From Bufo bufo (taxonomy: Eukaryota > Chordata > Amphibia > Anura > Bufonidae), in assembly GCF_905171765.1 (NCBI RefSeq), contig NC_053397.1, forward strand, positions 115,089,295-115,153,294: a stretch of DNA of 64,000 nucleotides, in the 5' to 3' direction. A model generated the notes under the pieces. It ran no database searches. It was not told where the DNA came from and was given only the letters and a program-made list of their open reading frames with translations. Below, piece by piece: positions 1-10,928 of this stretch; position 1 is the first letter of the stretch; each line of letters starts with the position of its first letter. The position numbers and the translations under genes were made by a program.

Positions 1-1800
1 AGAGGGTAGTAGTAGCTACCCCCTCAGTGCCCCCCCTCCCCTGAGGCAACGAGCATGCAGGGGGTAGTAGTAGCTACCCCCTCAGTGCCCCCCTCCCCTG
101 AGGCAACGAGCATGATGGGGGTAGTAGTAGCTACCCCCTCAGTGGTCCCCCTTTCCCCTAAGGCAACGAGCATGATGGGGGTAGTAGTAGCTATCCCCTC
201 AGTGGTCCCCCTTTCCCCTAAGGCAACGAGCATGCAGTGGGTAGTAGTAGCTACCCCCTCAGTGGTCCCCCTTTCCCCTAAGGCAACGAGCATGATGGGG
301 GTAGTAGTAGCCTCCCCCTCAGTGGTCCCCCTTTCCCCTAAGGCAACGAGCATGATGGGGGAAGTAGTAGCTACCCCCTCAGTGGTCCCCCTTTCCCCTA
401 AGGCAACGAGCATGCAGGGGGTAGTAGTAGCTACCCCCTCAGTGGTCCCCCTTTCCCCTAAGGCAACGAGCATGCAGGGGGTAGTAGTAGCTACCCCCTC
501 AGTGGTCCCCCTTTCCCCCAAGGCAACGAGCATGATGGGGGTAGTAGTAGCTACCCCCTCAGTGGTTCCCCCCCTTTCCCCTAAGGCAACGAGCATGCAG
601 GGGGTAGTAGTAGCTACCCCCTCAGTGCCCCCCCTCCCCTGAGGCAACGAGCATGCAGAGGGTAGTAGTAGCTACCCCCTCAGTGCCCCCCCTCCCCTGA
701 GGCAACAAGCATGCAGGGGGTAGTAGTAGCTACCCCCTCAGTGCCCCCCTCCCCTGAGGCAACGAGCATGATGGGGGTAGTAGTAGCTACCCCCTCAGTG
801 GTCCCCCTTTCCCCTAAGACAACCAGCATGATGGGGGTAGTAGTAGCTACCCCCTCAGTGGTCCCCCTTTCCCCTAAGGCAACGAGCATGCAGGGGGTAG
901 TAGTAGCTACCCCCTCAGTGGTCCCCCTTTCCCCTAAGGCAACGAGCATGCAGGGGGTAGTAGTAGCTACCCCCTCTGTGGTCCCCCTTTCCCCTAAGGC
1001 AACGAGCATGATGGGGGTAGTAGTAGCTACCCCCTCAGTGGTTCCCCCTTCCCTTTCCCCTAAGGCAACGAACATGCAGGGGGTAGTAGTAGCTACCCCC
1101 TCAGTGGTCCCCCTTTCCCCTAAGGCAACGAGCATGCAGGGGGTAGTAGTAGCTACCGCCTCAGTGATCCCCCTTTCCCCTAAGGCAACGAGCATGCAGG
1201 GGGTAGTAGTAGCTACCCTCTCAGTGGTCCCCTTTTCCCCTAAGGCAACGAGCATGATGGGGGTAGTAGCTACCCCCTCAGTGGTCCCCCTTTCCCTTAA
1301 GGCAACGAGCATGCAGGGGGTAGTAGTAACTACCCCCTCAGTGGTCCCCCTTTCCCCTAAGGCAACGAGCATGCAGGGGGTAGTAGTAGCTACCCCCTCA
1401 GTGGTCCCCCTTTCCCCTAAGGCAACGAGCATGATGGGGGTAGTAGTAGCTACCCCCTCAGTGGTCCCCCTTTCCCCTAAGGCAATGAGCATGATGTGGG
1501 TAGTAGTAGCTACCCCCTCAGTGGTCCCCCTTTCCCCTAAGGCAACGAGCATGATGTGGGTAGTAGTAGCTACCCCCTCAGTGGTCCCCCCCTTTCCCCT
1601 AAGGCAACGAGCATGCAGGGGGTAGTAGTAGCTACCCCCTCAGTGGTCCCCCCCCGCCTTTCCCCTAAGGCAACGAGCATGCAGGGGGGTAGTAGTAGCT
1701 ACCCCCTCAGTGGCCCCCCTTTTCCCTAAGGCAACGAGCATGCAGGGGTTAGTAGTAGCAGCTACCCCCTCAGTGGCCACCTCCCGTGAGGCAACGAATA
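1..1800. repeat. 60-bp hairpin minisatellite, left arm of giant transposon
   Basis: About 30 copies of a 60-bp unit run from the window edge to about 1800. Each unit contains GGGGGTAG, a short TAGTAG loop and CTACCCCC, so single strands can fold into a hairpin, followed by a pyrimidine-rich stretch and AAGGCAACGAGCATG. Copies differ by point changes and by small C-run length changes. Because 60 is divisible by 3 and the unit lacks stops in one frame on each strand, long antiparallel open frames appear; they are not genes. An inverted counterpart lies at 13820-15240. The array continues beyond the left edge. Confidence 0.95.
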
Positions 1801-3263
1801 TGAACGGACGAGACACGTTGTCCACTGTGGCAACATTACTGTTGCCATTTATACTCTCTCTCCTTACTGAGGGCTAAATAACTTTATTAATTTTTCACCA
1901 AATAAGTTGTCATTGTGTCAAAACATCTGTATTTATATTGTCAAGTAATGATTTTACATAACGCATTGAAACCTTTTTTTTGTTTGTTTTTTTACAGATA
2001 AGAGATTGGACGTCATCCAGTTTGCAGAAGGGAACTGAAAAGTAAAGCGTAAACTACTTATTAAAATGGTTGACGAGGGCCTGAGCTGGGGAGTCATTAT
2101 TTCAATAAAGTGGTTCAAAACATGGCTATTTGTACTCGTGCTATTCTATACTTGCAGTGGTAGTAATGGTTACCTCTGTACTGAGGCTCCAATCACTATG
2201 ACAGGCTCTTATTGTCGGCCAGCTTGTTTTGGATTGTGACAACTGTGCCCACAGTAAAACCCAAATCAATTACCCCGGTATCCAAAGCCCCAGGGATGCC
2301 GGGAAGAGCCGGGTTGCCGTCAAGCCAGAAACCATCTGATGTGATGGTTTCTCTCTTGGGACGGCTGTGGGCTGTTATTACTAGGCTGAGAAGCAGCCAA
2401 AAACCATGGCCCTTCTCACCCTGATAATGGCAGCTCACAGCTGTTGGTTTACCTTTGGCTGGTTATGATATTTTACGGGGGACCCCACGCCTTTTTTTTT
2501 TGGGCATTTTGGCTTTAAAAAGGCACTGAGGCTAACCGTGTTATCATAATCAGCCACGGATCAACCAAACGAGGATAATACATTGTTTTCTACTATAATG
2601 CGAGCTTGTTGGACAACTGGCTTGGGTTACTTTCACACTTGCGCCAGCACGGATCTGACAGGCCGTTCACCCTGTCGGATCTGTTGTTTCGCCGTGTCGG
2701 CGCTCTGTCCCCATTGACTATAATGGGGAAGTGGGCAGCGCTCCGGCGCAGTACGGCAGTGCGCGGCGAAAGTCCACCGGACTGAAAAGTCAGACATGCA
2801 GGTTTTTTACTCCGGCGGACTTTCGCCGTGTACTGCCGTACTGCGCCAGAGCGCTGCCCACTTCCCCATTATAGTCAATGGGGACGGAGCGTCGGCACAG
2901 CGAAACAACGGATCTGACCGGGTGTACAGCCTGTCAGATCCGTCCTACCGCAAGTGTGAAAGTACCTTTATGGTGGATTGTTTGTACTCCGGCTCTCGTT
3001 GGGTTCTTCTCAGCAAGCTGTGAAAAACTGCCAGTAACACTCCCTTTGCCTACTATAATGTTACAGCTGCTTCCGTTTCTAACACTGCAAGTAATTTTTC
3101 CACATACAAACAAGCCATGTTTGACTATAACCACTTTATTGAAATACATGCTACACTAATACAGTACTCTCATTTTGATATCTTTTTCCAATCGGTTATA
3201 TGCTAAATATAATACATTCCAAGTATTGTGTAGAAAAAGTACTGACGTCAAGTGTCATATGAC
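1801..3263 (+). repeat. Inner part of left terminal inverted arm
   Basis: This stretch is repeated as its reverse complement at 12353-13820 with only scattered differences. The match ends abruptly at about 3263 on the left and 12353 on the right, shortly after the shared word AAGTACTGACGTCAAGTGTC. It contains no recognisable gene; open frames near 2200-2440 recur in the other arm but resemble nothing I know. A fold-back element lies within it at about 2630-2975. Being present in both arms, it could carry the promoters of the two genes that read inward (inference). Confidence 0.85.
2630..2975. mobile_element. Fold-back MITE with TTTCACACTTGC ends
   Basis: The stretch begins ACTTTCACACTTGCG and ends with the inverse CGCAAGTGTGAAAGT. 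Its two halves are inverted copies (for example CCCATTATAGTCAATGGGGA against CCCCATTGACTATAATGGGG). A copy sits in the right arm at about 12650-12985, so it was present before the arms were made identical. It has no coding capacity. Confidence 0.75.
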
Positions 3264-4229
3264 TGTAATAACCCAATGAAAATAGACCCTATTGCTGGTT
3301 TTATGGGGTACAGTGGATAGAAGACTGTTACGTTTACTAGTACATATAAAAAAATTTAAAAAAAAAGGCATTTTATAATGGTGGGACAGTATACGTATCA
3401 GATCAACCACGCTTTCACACAATAAATTTTAGTGACCACACTCAACAACCCGGTAATCATAATATTGCAACCATCAAAATAAAAATGTTTAAATGAAATT
3501 TTTTCAAGTGTCAAAACTTTTTTAGTTTACTGAACACAATTTTATTGAACCCCCAAATCGGGATGGCCTATAACAGTATTTTTATACTTTATATATATTC
3601 TATTATTTATTTTAGGATATCTAGCATATCTTTGTGTGACCAAGATCGTTTCCAATATAAAACCATATCAAACAGGTACTTATTAATTTTTTTTTTTATA
3701 TAAAATATTTTACTGAAAATCGTATATATATATTTTTTTATATATAATTTGAATACTTTTGGTTGTTATAGTGGTTTCAGTGGTAAGGATTTGTGGGTAC
3801 GGACCATACAGGTAAGTTAAACTACAACGTTCATCGCTGGAAGAAGAATCATCTTGCGTGAAGTTATGAAGTTCAAAACCCAAATCAATGTTGCAAATGG
3901 GTTGTTTTCAAGTTCAACGATTAAACGTTTTTGTGTTTATACATTTGAAAAAAATTTAAGGTAAGTAAAAAACATTGGTAAGTATTGAATACAGAAGTGT
4001 CCTTCAAAGCTTCAACAATGGACGAAGACAGAAGATTAATATTCTTTCGGTGTTCCCCAAAAATATTCCATGTTGGAATAAGTTGTCTACTAGCTCTTCG
4101 GTTCTACGTTACAAAGTTTGTTATATTTTACCAAAAAAATGGTAAGTTTAATTTTTCATTACCGTTGCTATCCATACAAAATGTATTTATTTTTATTTTT
4201 TTATTTTTTTTCCAACAGGATTTTTGAAA
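3264..4229 (+). other. AT-rich 5' region of transposase gene, possible introns
   Basis: This is unique AT-rich DNA between the left arm and the transposase start. Splice-like sites are visible: CAG|GTAAGT near 3810, AAG|GTAAGT near 3960, and a strong polypyrimidine acceptor ending CAACAG at about 4219, just before the THAP start codon. These suggest one or more 5' leader introns, but no upstream coding exon can be recognised. Confidence 0.4.
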
Positions 4230-6681
4230 ATGCCATCCACTTGTTGGATCAAGAACTGTTTTTTTGTTGCAGGACGTCTCCACAACGGCCACGAAATTAA
4301 ATTGCACTGCTTTCCCAACAGTAGGGAAAGAATAATGGAATGGTTGTCAATATTAATTCCTTTGGGGGGAGAGGAATTAAATTGTATAGCCGAAGACATT
4401 ATTACTTGCAAAAAGAAAAATTATAATAAATATAAACTGTGTTCTTTACATTTCACAGAAGACAGTTTCATTGTCAATGCTAGCGGACGTCTAATTCATC
4501 CAATTTCAAATCCAACATATTTGAAAAATTATTGGATTCAGAAAGGAAAGTGCCAGACAATTTGAAAAAAAGAAAAAGAATAACAAAAAAACAATCTGAA
4601 AATCTGAGTGGGCAACAGTTTGAGAATATAGTTGTGTCCTCATAATCATTTTTAAATACAGAGTCTAGCGATCAGACTGAATTTGTTTCTTGCGTGGAAA
4701 ATCAACAAGTAACAGAGACTGTTGAAATTCCAACTTTAAAATTCAGTGATGCTTCGATTTTGATTTAACAAATTCAATTATTATTAATCTAGAATCAAAC
4801 GTGGTCCTTGTGGAACAAGAATCCCCTCTAAGACAACTTACTCATATTGTAACTGAATCCACACCTTTGCCAAAAGCTTCAACTATTCTAAATCAAAGTA
4901 GTATTCCTTTTGTTAGCCTGCTGTCTCCCATTACTATTGAAAAAGACCAAATTTTGTTGCAACCTGAAGATGTTGATAACTGTGATGATGATGTGGTTAG
5001 TGGAATTTTTCCATTAACTGGTGAAAATCAGGAGTTCAGCAATATTTTCAGTCATGCTGAAGCTGATGTAGGTGAAGGTCTGGATTCAAGGGATAACTTG
5101 TATGACCCTTTGATGATAAGCCACTGCTCATCTGATTTGATTGCATTACAGTCAGTTTTGGAAACTTACCATGATAATTCTATCCCTGAACCAACAGTTG
5201 AAGACATGGTGACCGATGATAAATTTATAGTTAACGAAAGTTGCCTTGATGCACTTCTACGTCAGGTGAAATGTCAGTATATTGACGGTTGTAATCTAAC
5301 CGTATGTTCATTTTCAAAAGAAAGGCTGGGAAGTGCTTTGACAATTCGCGGTAGTTGTAGGAGGGGGCACTCGTCTTTATTATGGAGTAGCCAGCCTAAA
5401 ATTGGTCATTATTGGAGTGGCAATGTTCTTTTAGCTGCTTCAATATTGTGCAGTGGACTAAATTTTCAAAAGGTCAAAGAGTTTTTTAACATTTTTGGTT
5501 TAACCGCAATTTCAGAGACAAGTTTTTACCGTTATCAAACCAAATTTGTTTTCCCTGCAATTGATATTGCCTGGCAGGAAGAAAAAAGGAAAGTACATGA
5601 AGAAATGCATGAATTTCCCATGTGTATAGCTGGAGATGGTCAATGTGATAGCCCCGGCCACTCAGCAAAATATTGTACCTATACAGTTATGGACCTATAT
5701 ACAGAAAAAATTATTGATTTTGAAGTTGTGCATCGAAGCCAGTGCAGTTCTTCAGTTGCTATGGAGAAGTTTGGTTTTAAAACAGTTATGGAAAGAATAA
5801 TTAACAACGGCTTTGACGTATGTGTCTTTGTCTCTGATCGACATGTCAGTATCCAAAAGTTGATGCGTGAGTTGTACACTGACATAGATCATCAGTTTGA
5901 CATTTGGCATTACGCAAAGTCTTTACAAAAAAAATTGTTAAAGGCGAGTAACGGAAGAGCTGGAAAGGAACTGAAACCATGGATCGATAAGATAGTTAAC
6001 CATTTCTGGTGGAGTGTAAAAACGTGTGACCACAATGAATTTTTCTTCATGGAACGTTGGAATTCTGTTCTCTATCACATACTAGACATGCACGAGTGGG
6101 AAAATGGAGAACACTACAAAAAATGCTTCCATGATGAATAACCGGAAAACCCTTTAGTATTATGGCTAAAAAAGGAGAGTACCGCTTTTCGTAGACTGGA
6201 GGAGATCGTCCAAAATCAACAATTCTTGAGTGATGTTCCACACTTGATCAGAAATTGCCACACCGGACCACTTGAAGCCTTCCACAGCTTAGTACTAAAG
6301 TTTCGTACTAAAAGAATACATTTTGGAATTGATGGGATGGAAGCTAGAACAAAACTTGCTATTTTAGCACATAATAAGAATCTTGGAAGAGAACAAGCAG
6401 TAGTTAAACTTCCAACATCTGTCTCAGCTCCCATTGGTACAAAACAAACAAAATTAATTCTTGCAAAGGGCAAAAAACGCTGGACGGTGAAAAACATTTA
6501 TGAAGCAATGAGTATAGAACATTGTGAGAAAATTTTAGCCGACTGTTTAAAAATAGCATTAGGAGACCTCACATCAGAATGGAATAGTCGGACACCAGAT
6601 CTTCCACCCAACATTGCAAATGTTGAGCGGCCTAAAAAAGAAGTTGTTCTACGTCAACATTGGTCTCGGTTTGGCAAGTAA
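4230..6681 (+). pseudogene. THAP-domain Kolobok-like DDE transposase, decayed
   Basis: The gene starts at ATG 4230 with a THAP zinc finger: MPSTC, then C-x4-C, LHCFP, and CSLHF for the C-x2-H pair, about 90 residues. A charged linker follows, then a catalytic core with GDGQCDSPGHSAKY (first Asp), VFVSDRH (second Asp), DIWHYAKSL, and GPLEAFHSL (candidate third acidic residue). This layout fits Kolobok-type transposases, which target TTAA. The frame is broken: it shifts near 4560 and again near 4760-4800, with an in-frame TAA at 4643-4645 in the linker and another TAA at 6139-6141. After that last stop the same frame runs open to 6681. The copy therefore cannot encode a full protein. Kolobok assignment rests on motif memory and on the TTAA at the element's right end. 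Confidence 0.8.
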
Positions 6682-6860
6682 TAATTATTGACTGGTCAGC
6701 TATCCTGAGAAACAAAAATTTTATTGTTCAGTTCCATCCAATATCTTTTGTTGCTTTTCCGTTACTTAACTATTTTTGATTGGTTATTGGTTTTGCTTTA
6801 TGAGAAGCCGAAGTATTTTTTAAGTATTTTAATGTTTGCAGATTCAAAGTTTTTATATTT
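6682..6860. other. Spacer after transposase
   Basis: About 180 bp of AT-rich sequence follow the transposase stop and run into the 305-bp array. I see nothing recognisable in it. Confidence 0.5.
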
Positions 6861-8080
6861 CCTGGTTTGAGAATATGTCTCCACCCGTGGCGTGCGAATG
6901 TTCCAACCAACTCTATGGTAGGTGGCTGCAAAGAGGAAAAGTTTGAGCGTTTCAGTGTATTTCTTTTGGGATGACTAACAATTACCTTTGTGCACAGGTG
7001 GAGAAGAACGGAGGAAGGCCACACTGTCTTTCCAGGACGTGAGATAGCCGATTATGCAAGCGGTAAGAAAGGAGTAACGTGGACATATCCCACTGTACGG
7101 ATTCCTAATTGGTGTTATTCATTTTTCATATCCCTTTTTATTTTGGATACAGGTGGATTGACTGTGTGTTGAGAAGGAATTCTCTCCAGCCGTGGCGTGA
7201 TATTGTTCCAACCAACTCTACGGTAGGTGGATGCAAGGAGAAAAAGTTTGAGCGTTTCAGTGTGTTTCTTTTGGGATGACTAACAATTACCTTTGCGCAC
7301 AGGTGGAGAAGAACGGAGGAAGGCCACACTGTCTTTCCAGGACGTGAGATAGCCGATTATGCAAGCGGTAAGAAAGGAGTAACGTGGACATATCCCACTG
7401 TACGGATTCCTAATTGGTGTTATTCATTTTTCATATCCCTTTTTATTTTGGATACAGGTGGATTGACTGTGTGTTGAGAAGGAATTCTTTCCAGCCGTGG
7501 CGTGATATTGTTCCAACCAACTCTACGGTAGGTGGATGCAAGGAGAAAAAGTTTGAGCGTTTCAGTGTGTTTCTTTTGGGATGACTAACAATTACCTTTG
7601 TGCACAGGTGGAGAAGAACGGAGGAAGGCCACACTGTCTTTCCAGGACGTGAGATAGCCGATTATGCAAGCGCTAAGAAAGGAGTAACGTGGTAACATCC
7701 CACTGTACGGATTCCTAATTGGTGTTATTCATTTTTCATAGCCCTTTCTATTTTGGATACAGGTGGATTGACTGAGTGGAGGAGATAATCGCTTCCGACT
7801 TGCGGTGTGATATATTTTTTTCTGTGTGGCTCTACGGTAGGTGCATGAAAATAGAAAATGTTTTCCAGCTTTGGTGTTTGACTTTTTTTTTCAACAGGCA
7901 GTATTTTGATCATAATTTTGATGACTAACAATTTCCTTTTTACACAGGTGGAGAAGATGGAAATGCCCTGGCTTGCCTTGATGGGACAGAACACAGCGAT
8001 CTATATAACTCAGAGAGCACAGTGTTTCTAGCAAAGTCAACACACTACAAAAAATTGTATGCTCTGTGTCAACATAAGTC
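6861..8080 (+). repeat. 305-bp tandem repeat with splice-like borders
   Basis: A unit of 305 bp recurs: the landmark ACAGGTGGAGAAGAACGG lies near 6996, 7301 and 7606, and a diverged version lies near 7945. A partial unit precedes the first copy. Each unit holds two exon-like blocks, each opening after an ACAG acceptor-like site with GTGGA and closing at a donor-like site (GCG|GTAAGA and ACG|GTAGGT). The blocks are about 65 and 70 nt, together 135 nt, yet their open frames do not join across the implied junctions. The array lies between the transposase and an inserted Tc1-like element. It may be an internal tandem expansion rather than true exons. Confidence 0.8.
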
Positions 8081-8401
8081 ATTGTAATTTAGATTGTCTG
8101 TGACAATTCTAGAATTTTTGTAAAAATTTTTTTTTGTAATGTTGAAGTTTTATAGCCAAGTAGAGTAAATAACATTTTAATAATATTATGCTCTGTATTT
8201 AGCAAAGTCATTGGCTGTTATACTATTGTAAAAATTGTCATAAAAAAGTATATATGTTTATGTAAATTTATATTTTTAGACCGAATTCAGAAAAAAGAAA
8301 AAAAAAATTCTAATTATTATGCTCTGTAATGAGCTACGTTATTATCTGTTTTATTTTATCAGAATTCCAGAACTCTTGTAAAATTTTTCGGAATACATAT
8401 A
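8081..8401. other. AT-rich spacer
   Basis: Low-complexity AT-rich DNA with repeats of the word TATGCTCTGTA. No gene or recognisable element is seen. Confidence 0.5.
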
Positions 8402-8403
8402 TA

Positions 8404-9969
8404 CAGGGAGTGCAGAATTATTAGGCAAGTTGTATTTTTGAGGAATAATTTTATTATTGAACAACAACCATGTTCTCAATGAACCCAAAAAACTCATTAA
8501 TATCAAAGCTGAATATTTTTGGAAGTAGTTTTTAGTTTGTTTTTAGTTTTAGCTATTTTAGGGGGATATCTGTGTGTGCAGGTGACTATTACTGTGCATA
8601 ATTATTAGGCAACTTAACAAAAAACAAATATATACCCATTTCAATTATTTATTTTTACCAGTGAAACCAATATAACATCTCAACATTCACAAATATACAT
8701 TTCTGACATTCAAAAACAAAACAAAAACAAATCAGTGACCAATATAGCCACCTTTCTTTGCAAGGACACTCAAAAGCCTGCCATCCATGGATTCTGTCAG
8801 TGTTTTGATCTGTTCACCATCAACATTGCGTGCAGCAGCAACCACAGCCTCCCAGACACTGTTCAGATGTAGTGAAGGGGTACTGTTTTCCCTCCTTGTA
8901 AATCTCACATTTGATGATGGACCACAGGTTCTCAATGGGGTTCAGATCAGGTGAACAAGGAGGCCATGTCATTAGATTTTCTTCTTTTATACCCTTTCTT
9001 GCCAGCCACGCTGTGGAGTACTTGGACGCGTGTGATGGAGCATTGTCCTGCATGAAAATCATGTTTTTCTTGAAGGATGCAGACTTCTTCCTGTACCACT
9101 GCTTGAAGAAGGTGTCTTCCAGAAACTGGCAGTAGGACTGGGAGTTGAGCTTGACTCCATCCTCAACCCGAAAAGGCCCCACAAGCTCATCTTTGATGAT
9201 ACCAGCCCAAACCAGTACTCCACCTCCACCTTGCTGGCGTCTGAGTCGGACTGGAGCTCTCTGCCCTTTACCAATCCAGCCACGGGCCCATCCATCTGGC
9301 CCAAGACTCACTCTCATTTCATCAGTCCATAAAACCTTAGAAAAATCAGTCTTGAGATATTTCTTGGCCCAGTCTTGACGTTTCAGCTTGTGTGTCTTGT
9401 TCAGTGGGGGTCGTCTTTCAGCCTTTCTTACCTTGGCCATGTCTCTGAGTATTGCACACCTTGTGCTTTTGGGCACTCCAGTGATGTTGCAGCTCTGAAA
9501 TATGGCCAAACTGGTGGCAAGTGCATCTTGGCAGCTGCATGCTTGACTTTTCTCAGTTCATGGGCAGTTATTTTGCGCCTTGGTTTTTCCACACGCTTCT
9601 TGCGACCCTGTTGACTATTTTGAATGAAACGCTTGATTGTTCGATGATCACGCTTCAGAAGCTTTGCAATTTTAAGAGTGCTGCATCCCTCTGCAAGATA
9701 TCTCACTATTTTTGACTTTTCTGAGCCTGTCAAGTCCTTCTTTTGACCCATTTTGCCAAAGGAAAGGAAGTTGCCTAATAATTATGCACACCTAATATAG
9801 GGTGTTGATGTCATTAGACCACACCCCTTCTCATTACAGAGATGCACATCACCTAATATGCTTAATTGGTAGTAGGCTTTCGAGCCTATACAGCTTGGAG
9901 TAAGACAACATGCATAAAGAGGATGATGTGGTCAAAATACTCATTTGCCTAATAATTCTGCACGCAGTG
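8404..9969 (-). mobile_element. Tc1-like element (DD37E type) inserted in giant transposon
   Basis: The element is flanked by TA (8402-8403 and 9970-9971). The left end reads CAGGGAGTGCAGAATTATTA and the right end is its inverse with small changes. At 1566 bp it is near full length for a Tc1/mariner element. It carries one transposase gene on the minus strand and interrupts the interior of the Kolobok-like element, so it is younger than that element. Confidence 0.93.
8732..9751 (-). pseudogene. Tc1/mariner transposase, frameshifted
   Basis: The N-terminal part (from 9751) opens MGQKKDLTGSEKSKIVRYL, a helix-turn-helix DNA-binding region. The catalytic part shows WTDE (first Asp), MQDNAPSH (second Asp) and SPDLNPIENLW (Glu). 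I count 37 residues between the second Asp and the Glu, matching the DD37E group rather than the usual DD34E. One frameshift near 9500 separates the DNA-binding and catalytic parts. A second near 8900 separates the C-terminus, which reads to KKGGYIGH at 8732. The protein is inactive as it stands. Confidence 0.9.
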
Positions 9970-9989
9970 TATATATATTTTTTGAAGTG

Positions 9990-10620
9990 TTGTTTCACAC
10001 TTGCAGCAGGATGGATACGTCAGCCAGTTCACTGTGTCTGACCAGTCCTGTCGCTATTTCACCGTACCGCCACTTCATCCCCATTGACTATAATGGTGAC
10101 GGTGGGGGAGCTGCGGCGCAGCATGGCAGTGCCAGGGGATAGTACATTGGGCAAAAATTAAAGCAAGTCTTACATTTTTCGTCCAGTGGCCTCTTTCCCC
10201 GCACTGTCTTGCTGAGCCGGATTTCCACCACCATACCCATAATAGTCAATGTGGACGGAGCAGAAAAATAGATGCAGGACTGATCCGACAGGGTGAACAG
10301 GCTGCAGGATCCATCAAGCCACAAATGTGAAAGTACCCAAATTTACAAGTTTAATAGCCCAGTAGTGGTACTTTTACATTTGTGGCCTATTGGATCCATC
10401 CGGCCGCAAGTGTCAAGCTACACTAAACATAAGAAAAAAATTGTATCAATATTTTGAATGAAAATGTATGATTGATCAGGCATTTTTAAAAATGATCCTG
10501 ATCCTGATCATTGTTACAAATGCCATCTGTTGCCATACGTATCTAATGCTCCGGCAGACAGTTCCATCAACCAAACTGCTTGCCTGATCACTCTCCCGCA
10601 AGTGTGAAAGTATCCTTATG
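9990..10620. repeat. Degenerate fold-back repeats with TTTCACACTTGC ends
   Basis: TTTCACACTTGCAGCAGG at about 9992 faces ACAAATGTGAAAGTACC at about 10325. Further copies of the ends occur at about 10370-10420 and 10595-10615 (GCAAGTGTGAAAGTA). CCATTGACTATAATGG-type stretches recur in inverted form. This is the same family as the fold-back in the arms, but older and more diverged. It has no coding capacity. Confidence 0.6.
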
Positions 10621-10928
10621 TGACAAATCAAGAACCCTTGGAAAATTATTTGTAATATGTATGGTTTGGGTTGATTTTGCTGATAAGTAAGCCTGGCTAA
10701 CCTAAGAAAAAAATTGTAACAATATTATTCTGTGTATGGACAAAATTCATTGCCTATATTTTTATTTATCAAATACAGAACTCTTGTTATATTGTTTGTT
10801 TCAAATAAACTGTAATTAACTTTATTATAATTAAAGTTTTGTGTATTTATTCTCAATATATATGAATTATTAATAAAAATAAGGGTTGAAATATAATAAT
10901 TTTCCAAAAAATAGAAAAATTTAAAACT
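10621..10928. other. AT-rich spacer downstream of P2X7-like gene
   Basis: AT-rich sequence between the fold-back cluster and the 3' end of the minus-strand gene. Nothing recognisable. Confidence 0.5.

Noticed and set aside
24..1625. Long open frames on both strands (200-300 aa) of repetitive peptide
   Set aside because: They follow from a 60-bp unit divisible by three that lacks stops in one frame per strand; no start context, splice sites or family resemblance. The same applies to 13737-14948.
1..1800. Possible CRISPR array from regular 60-bp periodicity
   Set aside because: There are no unique spacers; the whole unit is repeated, and the DNA is vertebrate.
2196..2438. 80-aa open frame present in both inverted arms (also 13176-13418)
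   Set aside because: Conservation is explained by the arms being copies of each other; there is an overlapping antisense frame and no recognisable domain.
6990..7172. Coding exons in the 305-bp array
   Set aside because: The only open frames of adjacent blocks cannot be joined in phase at the visible splice-like sites, so I do not call a gene.
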